Below, piece by piece: positions 45,540 to 57,145 of a DNA stretch of 64,000 bases. Numbering within the stretch: position 1 is the stretch's first letter; each line of letters starts with the position of its first letter. The DNA comes from Epichloe hybrida (Eukaryota > Ascomycota > Sordariomycetes > Hypocreales > Clavicipitaceae), in assembly GCA_019022495.1 (NCBI GenBank), contig JAFEKR010000092.1, positions 1 to 64,000 of the forward strand. Reading direction: 5' to 3'. Below the pieces are notes generated by a model that was not told the origin of the DNA, made no database searches, and worked only from the letters and a program-made list of their open reading frames with translations. The position numbers were made by a program, and so were the translations under genes.

Positions 45540-47395
45540 ATTATAGGTTATACCTAAAGGACTTCCTTAAGGACTAGGTTATAAGCTTTTAGTTAATCTA
45601 AAGTACTATAACTCTCCTTATTAGAATAGTAATAGGTATTAGTGTGTTTTTATATGCCTTATAACCTTAATACAATTCTTTTACTTATTTAAATTAAAGG
45701 ATAGGATTTATAATAGCTTCTATATAATAGTAGCGTTTCTAAGCACTTAATTTAGGGTTTAGCTACGATTTTTGTATAGTAATATTAAAAAGGCCCTCTT
45801 TATAGAGAATATAAAGGATAAGATAGCCCTCGCAGGCATTGTAGTCTATAATTCAGCTCCCTTAATACCTAGTTAAAACGGTAAGGTAAAGAGATCTAGG
45901 GGCGTAGTTAAGCAAAAGGCCTGTATATTAAGTCTAGAGGCTAGATTCCTATTAGAACTTAATAATAAGATCTTTAACACAGCGGTTTATTTATTAAATT
46001 AAATGCCTTTTAAGTATTATAGGAAATAAATTATACTATACAAACTTTAGTGGAATTAGGCTAGGAAAACCGTCCCTACCTATTCACAAATATTAGAGAT
46101 CTAAAAGCCCTTAATTTCGTATTTATAAGCCTACGGATATAAAGCGTTTCTAATAATAACAAAAGCTCTAGAGCATATTAAATTAAATAATATAATCCCT
46201 TAGTTAGAGTAGAAAGCTTATATTAGATACCTTATAGGTTATAAGGGTAAATCTTAGTATATTATCTAGGTTCTAACCCTTTGTAATTATAAGGTTATTA
46301 TATTAGCGTGTGTATGGTTTAATAAGGCCTTATTCTTTAAACTAGAAGAAAAGATTAAATTAGCCTAGAAAGAGAAGATATTAATAATCACGCTACTTAA
46401 AGAGCTTAAAGCTAAAGACCTTAATAAAGAAATTAGTTAAGACCTTATAGGAATAGACCTAGAAGAGGAGAATTATAACTTTTAGCCCTTAGTTATAGAG
46501 TAAGAAAATAATTAGTTTAAAGTAAAAATACTACCTTATATATTAGGGTAAGAAAGCAGCTATATTAGTGCTTTTTTAACCCCTCCTAACTCTTCTTATA
46601 AGGCACTAGTTACTATAGAGAATATAAAGCTTTAGGTATAAGGTAATAATATACTATTTTATAAGATTAATAAATTTATAAGTAATATAATAGCTAAATA
46701 CATAGAGACTACTATAGAGACTAGCGAAATTACTACTAAGAGTAGTAAGACTATAGAGAATTATAGTCCTTATAATAATAGCATTAATCTAAATAATATT
46801 ATAACTAGAAAATATTAATAAAAGGATTTAAGGAAAGCTAAGTAAGTATAGTTTTCTTCTACTTTCTCTATAGTATTCTAAGGAACTTAGTATAATTTAC
46901 GTATTAAAGATATACCTCTAGAACTTACCTATTATTACTAGGTAATAGCATTACTATATTATAACTACTAGAAGGAAGTAATTATAAAGGAGCTTTTAAA
47001 GCTTCTATCCTTAAACTACTAGGAGGATATACCTAAGGAACTAATTAATCCTAATAAGTATAAGGAAATTATTAACCTTAGCTAGGTTTTTAAATATAAA
47101 ACTAATAAAAAGGGTATAGTTATAGAGTTTAAGGCTTAAATAGTAGTATAAGGTAATTAATAACTAAAGGATAACCTTAATAACTATACTATAATGCTTA
47201 CTTCTTAATCTTTATAAATACTACTTATGGTTTACTACACTAATAATCTTAATACTTAATAATATAATATTTAGAATACTTTCCTATATATAAAACTTAA
47301 AGAACTTATTTTCTATAAGCCCCCCTAAGGGTATAAATATAAAAGGTTATCTCTAGAAGATAATTAAAGTATTATATAAGCTATAGGAAGCTCCC
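45540..47395 (+). pseudogene. Element A integrase and RT relic
   Basis: The copia integrase C-terminal region is clear: KRSRGVVKQKAC near 45890, FNTAVYLLN near 45975 and YLxAYGYKAFL near 46115. The start of RT precedes the insertion site of H. Frames are broken by RIP stops. Confidence 0.78.
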
Positions 47396-47586
47396 TGTGA
47401 GAACAAAGGGATAGCTAGGCAAGAGGTATAGGGGCGTTCGTATATTGACTAAAGCTTGCTAGGTCTAAGTGTGTTATGCGTGCAAGTCGCTAACTTATAG
47501 CTAGTAGCTTACTAGTGTCACGTAGACCTAGCCTTACAGCGTGGTATGCTAGTAAGGTGCACCTATGTTATAAGTAAGGCCTTATA
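47396..47586 (-). repeat. Element H left LTR (3' LTR in element orientation)
   Basis: Plus-strand start TGTGAGAACAAAGG, end CCTTATA (from CCTCACA). Confidence 0.92.
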
Positions 47587-50500
47587 ATTATCCCCTTACT
47601 TATAGCTAGGCTCCTAAATAGCTTTCCCTAGCCTTAATATAGCTATTTACTAACTAGCTAATAATAAAAATAATAATAAATTAATTAATTAGCTTTATAA
47701 TATAAATTTTATTATAACTTGCTATTATATTACTCCCTTTTCCTTCTTATAACTCTAGACTATTCTAATTAATTTTAATTAGACTTTATTTACCTTAACT
47801 TATTATATACCTATTCTTACTATTTTATTATAGAAGCTAATACTATTTACTTTTATAAGTACTTTTATATACATTACTTATATACTAGCTACACTAACTT
47901 TAAGAGGCACTTACTAATTAAGGCTACTTTACTAAGAATTATATATAGTTTTCTTTATTCTTTACTTAGAAGTAATACTACTAGGGATAAGTAATTAAAG
48001 CATTATCTCTAATATAATAAGTATAGTAATACCTATAAGATAGTAAGTTACTTAGTATTCTATTACTATATACTTCTAACTTACTAACTTTTTTATACTA
48101 GGCTATAGTAATAATAGCTAGTAACTTTTCTAACCTAATAGTTATTTATAAGTAAGTATAAGCCCTTATAGGCGCTACTATTTCCACCCTAAATAAAGAG
48201 GGTATTAGTGTTTTTTTAGAGGAGACTTACTATAGCTTTACTAAGTGTGTCCTTAACTTAGTTATAGGATTTAACTATATAAATACCTTACACTACATTA
48301 CCTTTAGGTTAACTAGTGCTATAAAGGCATATTAAGTCTATTAAATCCTAACCTAATTACTTATTATTTACTAACCTTTCTATATAAGCTACCTCTATTT
48401 CTTACTAAAGCTATCTAGTTTCTTAGTAGTAGTTATAAGTTACCTTAGTAGCTATAGCCTTATTCCCCTCTCTTTTAGTTTACTCTTAGCTTTTTATTAT
48501 TTATTTACTAGGGCTTTACTAATATTTTAATAGGAGGACCTAGAGGATACTATAGCTATATAAGAAGCATGTATAGTTCTTTAGCTTTATTTATTAGATC
48601 TAGGCTATATTACCTAGGCTATAGTAGTGTACTACTTTTTCTATACTATAGAGAAGGTAATTTAAGCTAATAAAAATAAGGTAAAGTATAGGTTTATTAA
48701 TAGTAAGGTTATCTTCTATCTAAGGGCTATAATAGAGGGTTTTCTAGTTACTTTACCTATACTTTAAGCGCTATTTCCTTTATTTTTTTATAATATAACA
48801 TAAGCCTCTAGGTAGAATTTTTAAGTAACTAATAATATTAAGCCTTTACTATAGTAATATTATTCCTTAGTGCTTATAATTTACTTATAACTTACTATAC
48901 TTCCTTCTTATTTTGCTTTAATAAAAGGCCTAAATTATATATTAAGTGCCTTCTATATCTTCTACTACTACCTATTAATTATATTTACTTAGCTAACCCT
49001 TCTATTTTACTAGGTATTTATTACCTTTATAAGTCTTCCTATAATCCTTAACTTCTTTAACTTTAAATTTATTATCTTTATCTTTAAGGTCTAGTATTAG
49101 TATTTCTTTATCTATAGTATCTTTCTAGTAATTCTATAGCTCTAATAGACTAACGTAAAATATATTATATAGTTAACTATACTTATTAAGTAACGCTAGT
49201 TAGTATGCTTATTTGCTTATAGTATTAAGTATCTAAAATAGCCTAATAAATCTAGGGGTTAGCTTTTATTTTATATCCTTAAGTCTAATATTCTTTACTA
49301 ATAGTAGTACTAAGTCTTCTCTTTTTAAGGTTAATAGCTAGTGTTATTAGTTATAATACTTTACCTATGCTTTAGTAGCTCTTACCTAGTTATATACTAG
49401 TTTCTTCCAAATCTTATATAGCTTTTATACACGCGTATAAGCTTCTAGGACCTTCCCCTTCTTACTCTTGCCCTTAAGAGCTAGATAAAACTTAGGTAAA
49501 TAGCTTATAAGAGTGTAGTTAAGGGAGTAACCTATTATCCTATTAATAGTATTATTATATATGAATTAAGCTATTAGGAGTAGCTTTAGCTATAGCTATT
49601 AGTTTTCTTTAATAAAGTATTATAGGTAATATTTAAGCACTTAGTTTATTCTCTTTATTTACCTATTAGTTTAGGGGTAAAATACTATTAAAAGCCTATG
49701 CTTTATGTATAATAGGTAATATATGTCTAACTAGAATTTGCTTATAAACACTAATTCTCTATTAGATATAATGCCCTCTAGTGCCCTAAATTAAAGCTTA
49801 ATCTCCTTGTAAAATAGCTTTGCTAATTTAGCTATGTTAATTATAGTCTATATAGGGAGGAAGATAGAGTACTTAGTAAATTAGTCTATAATTACTAGGA
49901 TTGCGTTAGTTTCTTAGTTACCTAGCTATACTAGTAGTAATCCTATAATAAAATCTATTAAGATCTTTACCTATGGTTACCTTAGTATTAGTAGTAATTT
50001 AAGGCTTTTATATAGGTAGTGCCTCCTAGCTACTACATACTAGTATACTCCGTAGCTAGATATATAGTCTAAAATAGCTTTACTTATTACTAGCTACTAA
50101 TAGTAATGTTTTAGTAGTTTAAGAGTGTATTTAGTCCTAAAGTAACTTACTAATAGATTATTATAGTGTAGCTATAGAAGCTCTTATTATAAGATAGGCT
50201 CTTATAGAATAACTACCTAGTCTTTATATATTAGGAGGCCCCTTATACTATATAACTATAGACTAGCTTTTCCCCTCCCTTTTACTTAGGAGTTAACCTT
50301 ACCTCCATGCTTTTATAAGTCTAGATCTTAGTCCTATGCCTTTTATAGTAGTTATGCTAATAGTTTATTTACCGCGGATTAGTAGGGATTTAGTAATATA
50401 ATAGCCCCTTAAATTACTTATACTATACTAATATCTTAAATACACGCTACCTTCTCCTTAAAATTACCCTTGTTTAGCTAACTTATTACTAGATTTATAG

Positions 50501-52401
50501 TGGCTAACTAGCCTTTTACCTAGGCTACTCTTACCTTAGTAGGTTCTAAGACTAGTATTATACTATAACTTCTTTAATATATTAGTACTTCTTCTTTTAC
50601 TATAAAGATATTTACTATCTTTCTTTAAAGCTCTAGTAGGAGCGCCTTATTTAATATAGGTTTACCCTTATAATTAGACTTTCTTAATAGTATATCTATA
50701 GGGTTGCTTTTCCCTAGTCTATACTTAATTATAAAATAGAAAAGGTAAAGGAATATATACTATTATACCTATCTTCTATTTAGCTTTTACTACCTTATAA
50801 AGGTTTATAAGTTATAATAGTCTAATAGGACCTTTATAGGTATCTCTATGCCTTTAATATAATATTACTAGTGTTTAAATGACTTTACTATAGTAAGTAA
50901 CTCTTAATTAGCTATGCTATAGTTATATTTAGTGTTTATAAACTTCCTTAACTAAAAGGCTACTAGATACTAATAGCCCTTATTATCCTACTAAGATAGG
51001 ATTCCTACTATTATAAAAATCAAGGTATTTATCTTAATATATACTACTTAACTTAGGTTATAGTGTTAAAGTAAAGGCGCTTGCTAAAAGGTATCTTTTA
51101 GCTAGTTAAATACTAACTACTCCTTTTCTCTAAATATAAACCTCCTAGTCTAGATACTATTTTAACTACCCTTTATTAGCATATAAAGAGATACTATAAT
51201 CCTAGAGTATTTATAAATAAACTATTAATAGAAGTTATAGAACCTAAGGAATAACTATATATTCTTAAAACTTATTAGCTCCTTCTATTCTCTAATTATA
51301 TTAACCTAGTAAGTATTTATTAATATCCTATTAATAGAGAGAATAAATCCTAGGAATTTTACTAATTCTTTATAAAAAGAGTACTTAGAGGGTTTTATAT
51401 ATAACTCTGCTAATCTTATATATTTAAAAACTTACTTAATATATTTAGTGTGCTTCTCCTTTATCTTAGAGAAGATTAAGATATTATCTAGATATACTAT
51501 ATAAATAGTATTAACTAGCCTATATAGTACCTTATAGATATAACTCTAGAAAGTAGCTAGGGTATTTATTAACCTAAAAGGTATTATAAGGTACTTATAG
51601 TGCTTATAACACGTGTGAAAAGCTATCTTCTACTTATTACTCTCTTTAATATAAATTTAGTAGTATATATCCTTAATATTAATCTTAGAAAAGAAACAGG
51701 CCCCTTAGCATTAATTAAGGATCTCTAAAATTAAGGGGAGAGTATAGTAATTCTTCTATATTACCTTATTAAGCCCTTAATAGTTAACGTATAGCTAGAG
51801 TGTTCTATCCTTCTTTAGTATAAATAAAATAGGCGTGCCTACTAGGCTCTTTAAGCTTGCTTTAGGAGAGAGAATAGATTAGTTTATATAAGGGTATAGC
51901 TCCTAGTATAAGATTAATTATATAGTTAGTTAACTTCTTTAATAGGAGGCTCCCTACCTTATCTAATATAAATATATCTTTAAACTTATATAGTTCCTCT
52001 AGGATATCTTTAATAGTTTTATATGCTCTTGCCTTCTCTTTATCTTTAAGAGGGATAAACTTATTCTCTAATATACCTATAATAGCATATATAATTATCT
52101 TATTATATATTACCTTTATAAACTTATAGGGAGTTAGTAATAAAAAGGCTACCTTTCTCTTTTTAAACTACTATTCTTATAAGTATAAGTAAAGATATAT
52201 ATGTTCTTCTATAAGTATATGTATTCTAATTAATATAAGGCTTCCCTTTACTCTTAGGTCCTTATTAATAGCTATATATAGTAACTTAAGATCTTTCTCT
52301 TTACCCTATGAATCTTTAATTATAATAAGTACCTTATAGATACTATATTAAGGAACTATTAAAGCCTTTACTACCTTTAAGATAAGTGCTATAGCCTTAG
52401 C
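47587..52401 (-). pseudogene. Element H pol relic (RT, RNase H, integrase)
   Basis: Read on the minus strand. The gypsy RT core lies at about 51,900-51,300, with RNase H and integrase towards 48,200. No intact frame longer than 60 residues is left. Confidence 0.75.
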
Positions 52402-52411
52402 CAGAGCATTG

Positions 52412-52560
52412 CAATACAATACAATACATTTGATGTATTGTGTATTGTATTGTATTGTATTGACAATACAATACAATACAATACATTACACAATACAATA
52501 CATCCAAAATTTTACAATACAATACAATACATGTATTATTTGTATTGTTTTGTATTTTTT
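52412..52560. repeat. Element G left subterminal AATAC array
   Basis: AATAC units on the plus strand alternate with inverted GTATT units, giving several hairpins. Confidence 0.92.
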
Positions 52561-54022
52561 TTTTCTTTTTTTTTTAGTTTTAAGTAAATTCCTTAATTAT
52601 AAGGTATATATAGTTAATATAATAGCTTATAATAGCTTATAATAGCTTATAATAGCTTATAATAGCTTATAATAGCTTATATATATATATTACTTCTATT
52701 ACTTATATAACTTAAAATATTATTAGTGTTCAAGTTTAATTAAAAATAAATAAGTAATAAATTAATATAATATAAATATAAGTATTTATAAGTAAATTAC
52801 TATAGAAAAAGCTAGACTTATTAATTATTTAGTATTTAAAGGTTTTTTAAAATATTAATAAAATAAAATTCCTTTCTTTTTTATATTTTTATGTTTTTAA
52901 TATTATACTATTTATAATTTTATACTAATAGAAAGTAAGTCCTAATATAACTATAAGACTTACTTTAGTATATTTCTCTCTTTTTAACTAAAATTATATA
53001 ACTAAGTAAAGAGATTATTATGTTTATAGTATAACTAATAGGACCCACTTTTAGACCCACTTTAGTATATATATTTCTTTTTAGCTAGAATTATATAACT
53101 AAGTAAAGAGATAATACTAGGTTTTAGTATAACTAATAGGACCCACTTTTAGACCCACTTTTATATATCCTCCTCTTCTTAGCTAAAGTTATATAACTAT
53201 AGAAAGGGATTATACTTGGTTTTTAGTGTTTAACAAGACCTACTATTAGACCCACTTTTATATATCCTCCTCTTCTTAGCTAAAGTTATATAACTATAAA
53301 AAGGGATTATACTTGGTTTTTAGTGTTTAATAAGACCCACTTTTAGACTTACTTTAAGAAACACTATATAACTAAGTAAGTAAGCTAAAAGTAGTATAAA
53401 TAATTAAACTTACTTTTAAAGCTTATTTATTTATTTACTTAATATTAAAAAAATAGTATATATATTATGATTATTCTTTATATAATATTTTAACTTTTCT
53501 TTATAAGCTTTTCCTTAGTTTTTTCCTTTTCTTTTAGTTTAAAAAAGGTTTAAAGCTAATATAATTTATTATAATTATAATAAAATAGCTTAATAGTAAA
53601 AGAAGCATTTATTAAATAAATTTTAATTTTCTCTTTATAATAAATTCCTTATATATATAAGCATATTTTTATTAGAGTTTTAATCTTATTTATTTAGAAT
53701 TATAAATTATTTCTTTAGGGTAAATATTATATTTAAAGCAAAAATACTATATTAAAATGCATAGTAAATCCTAAACAAAAGCTAGAAAAATAGGATAACC
53801 TTTAAAATATAAAGAATAAATTTTACTATAAGTTAAGTTTAGATAATACTATTTATAGCTACCCTATATATATATATAGCTTAATAGTCTAAATTAGCTA
53901 AAACTTTACAATTCTATAACTAAATACCTAAATAGTATAAAAATTTAAGGATATCTTATTTAGATTATATTAAAAATCTACTATATAATAAGTATATATA
54001 CTACCTTACCTTTTTAATAATA

Positions 54023-54180
54023 CATTGTATTGTATTGTAATGTATTGAATTGTATTGTAATGTATTGTAATGTATTGTAATGTATTGTAATGTATTGTAA
54101 TGTATTGTAATGTATTGTAATGTATTGTAATGTATTGTAATGTATTGTAATGTATTGTATTGTATTGTATTATAATGTAT
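54023..54180. repeat. TGTATTGTAA decamer array inside element G
   Basis: About 15 copies of TGTATTGTAA and close variants on the plus strand, in near-perfect register. F has no matching internal block. Confidence 0.9.
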
Positions 54181-54467
54181 TTTTATATAATAAATAATTA
54201 TAATAAATCATAGAAAATAGATATAAGAATAAAAAGACCCTTAATATATTAAGAAAAAATCATTTTTTAAAATAGATATAAAAGAATATTACTAAGATAT
54301 TATATATTTAAAATAAGCTTACTTTTCTAAATAAGCTAAAACTTAATAGATTTTTAAATAAATGACTAAATTATATATAAAAATAAGAATACTATAATTA
54401 GATTATTTAAAAAATCTACTATATAATGAATTTATATAATACCCCACTTATATTTTTCCCTAACAAT

Positions 54468-54604
54468 ACATTGTATTGTATGTATTGTATTGTATTGTAT
54501 TGTATTTTTAATACAATACAATACACAATACAATACATAGGGCAATACAATACAATACAATACATCGAAGGGCCAAAAAATACAATACAATACAATACAA
54601 CAAT
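54468..54604. repeat. Element G right subterminal AATAC array
   Basis: Blocks of TGTAT then AATAC units, with ATACATCGAAGGGCCAAAAAATAC near the end, mirror the right end of F. Confidence 0.92.
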
Positions 54605-54610
54605 GCTCTG

Positions 54611-55807
54611 GCCTTAGCCTAATTAAGCTTATAAGTCTATGTAAATTAGGCGCTTATAATGTTAATCTTAGCGTAACTATTAAGATCCGCTGCTATTTTA
54701 ATGTCTTTATACCTATAAATAGTAACTAGTGTATAGAATTAGCATTCTATTAGTACCCTAGTGTCTAAGGTAAAGGTAAGGGTTTTTACTTCTACCTCTA
54801 GGAGTTTTCCTAGCTCTCTTACTAGTCTTTCCTTATCTCTTTAGTCCCTATTTAGCTAATGCCCTTGTAAGAAGTTATGTCTTTAGTGTTAAGCTGCCTT
54901 ATATAGCCCTTTCTTTTCTAAATTATTTAGCTTTTGCTTATTCTTTAATATTACCTCCTAGAATTACTAGGTAAGTTATATAATATTTTCTTATATTAGA
55001 CTAGTAATATCCGTGTGTAGGTTAATATAATCTTATAAGTTAGGAAGTAATTTTATAAAGAATATAAAAGTATAGGTCTTTTCTAGAGTGCATTCTAGGT
55101 GTTTCTCTAGTGAATTTAAGTAAATACTAAACTTAATAAAACTCTAGCCCTTCTTTTGCTTTATGTTTTCTAGCTATATAGCTATTTATATATTATAACT
55201 TGCGGAGTCTTTAAGTAGCATAAGGGTCTAGTCTTAGAACTTATCCTAGTTATCCTTAGGATAATTCTAACTATTAGCTAGTTATTCTTTAATATATTAG
55301 TCCTATCTAGCCTAATAGTTTATATATATATAGTTAAGTGTAAAGAGAATCTTTTAGTTATCCTAGTAATACTTTTTCTTTACCCCCTTAAAGGTATAGT
55401 TAAGGTTATTAAGCTATATCTTATGCTTCTATAGGTTTATAGAGTATTAGAGTTTTATAATATTTTAGACCTTAATTTCTTAGCTACTAAGGCTTAAGGA
55501 TAAGCTATCCTTTTAGCCTTTTTTTACTAGTTTTTTATAAGATTATATTAAGTTAGTAAGCTTCTTTTCTTAATCCTATAGTTCCTTAAGTTACTTAAGC
55601 TAAGTAATTTACTCTCTAACTACTACCTTTTCTATCCCTATAGTAAAGAGTGTAGCTTTAGATAAGGTTATAGAATATTATATATCCCTAGCTATAGTAT
55701 TACTATTATCTAGCTAATCCTAAGTAATATATAGCATAGTTCTAGTGGATTAGGTTATTCTCCCTCTTATATTACTCTTAGGTAACTAGTAGGAGAAGCT
55801 TTAGAAT
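54611..55807 (-). pseudogene. Element H gag region relic
   Basis: By position this is the leader and gag part of the minus-strand gypsy element. No recognisable motif survives. Confidence 0.5.
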
Positions 55808-55998
55808 TATAAGAATAAAGGGATAGCTAGGTAAGAGGTATAGAGGTGTTTATATATTAACTAAAGCTTACTAGGTCTAAGTGTGTTATACGTGTAAGTC
55901 GCTGACTTATAGCTAGTGGCTTGCTAGTGTTACGTGGACCTAGCCCTACAGCGTAGTGCGCTAGCGGGGTGCACCCGTGTTGTGAGTGGGGCCTCACA
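55808..55998 (-). repeat. Element H right LTR (5' LTR in element orientation)
   Basis: Starts TATAAGAATAAAGG (mutated TGTGAG) and ends GGGGCCTCACA; it keeps more CpG sites than the left LTR. Confidence 0.92.
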
Positions 55999-56900
55999 CT
56001 CCCTAATAATAGTTTCTTTATTTAAAGAGATTTCTTTTAGAGCTTAGCTTTATCTAAGGGAAAGAAGACTTATATATCTTTATAAAGGATGATTTTATTT
56101 TATTTTTCTACGTAAATAATATTATAGTGCTTTACCCTAATAGATCTAAAGTAGAATTTAAAGAATTATATAAGTAATTAATAAATAGCCTAGATATTAA
56201 GGACTAAGGCAAATTAAAGTAATTCCTAGGTATTAAAATTATTAGAAACTATGAAACTAAAGAGATATAGTTATTATAGGAATTATATATTTAAAAGATT
56301 ACTTAGAAGTTTATTCCTAATATTATTAATAATAAGTTAAAGAGCTTAATTATAGCTCCTCTCCTAATAGCTATAATTTACCTAAATAATAATAAAGCTT
56401 TAGATAAAGAAATCAGCTACTATAGAGTAATTATAGGCTCTTTAGTGTACCTTTATATTATTAGAAGACCTAATATAGTGTTTATAGCTTTAAAGCTAGC
56501 CTCTTTTATAATAAATCTATTAATAAAGCATATTAAGCTAGTATAGGGTGCTTTATTATATACTTAGAATATAAAGAAGCTTTATTTATAATATTTAGGC
56601 GTAGATAGCTTTAATATATTATTTTCTAGTATAGATACTTTACTTAGTAATAATCCTAAGACTTAGAAGTTAATATAAGGCTATGTTTTTATTATATATA
56701 ACGCTATAATTAATTAGAAGTCTAGGAGGTAATATTATATAATAACTTTAAGTATAGAAGTAAAGCTCTTTACCTTAAATTATAGTATAAAAAAGCGTAT
56801 TTCTCTTAGTAGGTTACTTTGTGATATTAATATACATATATTATTACTCTTAATTATCTAGTGTAATAATAAATAAATAATCTAAATTACTAAGTATATA
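55999..56900 (+). pseudogene. Element A RT and RNase H relic
   Basis: The catalytic box reads FYVNNIIVLYP near 56106 (YVDD changed to YVNN), followed by FLGIKII. The RNase H relic continues to the insertion point of element I. Confidence 0.8.
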
Positions 56901-57145
56901 TGTTAGATTCACAGGGTATTGAATTTAATGTAATACAGTCGTGAGCCCGAAGAATAGTATCGTCATTGATTATCTATTCTAGGCTGCGTTATCTGTTATT
57001 ATGATTGATTAAGTTGTTAGAAAAGAGAGGTAAAAAGCTAGAAGTTATAATACATAAAGGGAAAAGGGGTTACGTGTTTATATCCTTATATTTTCCTAGC
57101 TAATTACGGCTATGACGCGTAATTAATATTACCTTTATTCTAACA
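56901..57145 (-). repeat. Element I left LTR (3' LTR in element orientation)
   Basis: 245 bp. It lacks the 63-bp GC-rich block found in the right copy. Confidence 0.92.

Larger units (their letters stand above)
52402..54610. mobile_element. Element G: non-autonomous hAT-like DNA transposon
   Basis: The ends CAGAGCATTG and CAATGCTCTG are inverted and flanked by a perfect 8-bp duplication GCCTTAGC (52394-52401, 54611-54618). It is 2209 bp, AT-rich, non-coding. It has subterminal arrays of AATAC, six TAGCTTATAA-type decamers at 52621-52680, GACCCACTTT units at 53040-53350, and a second AATAC-type block at 54023-54180. The layout and several anchors (ACATCGAA, CCAAAA) match element F. Confidence 0.9.
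47396..55998 (-). mobile_element. Element H: Ty3/gypsy retrotransposon on the minus strand, interrupted by G
   Basis: Two 191-bp LTRs (47396-47586, 55808-55998) with TGTGAG...CTCACA ends are flanked by the perfect duplication CTCCC (47391-47395, 55999-56003). On the minus strand the RT reads GTPILFI-KKDRTL near 51840-51800 and VYLDNILIFS near 51500-51470, the gypsy YLDD box with one D changed to N. The purine-rich AAGTAAGGGGAT beside the left LTR is the polypurine tract in this orientation. It sits within the RT of A. Confidence 0.92.

Noticed and set aside
52409..54617. Short frames rich in YNTIQ within element G (52409-52642, 54426-54617)
   Set aside because: They are translations of AATAC arrays, not genes.
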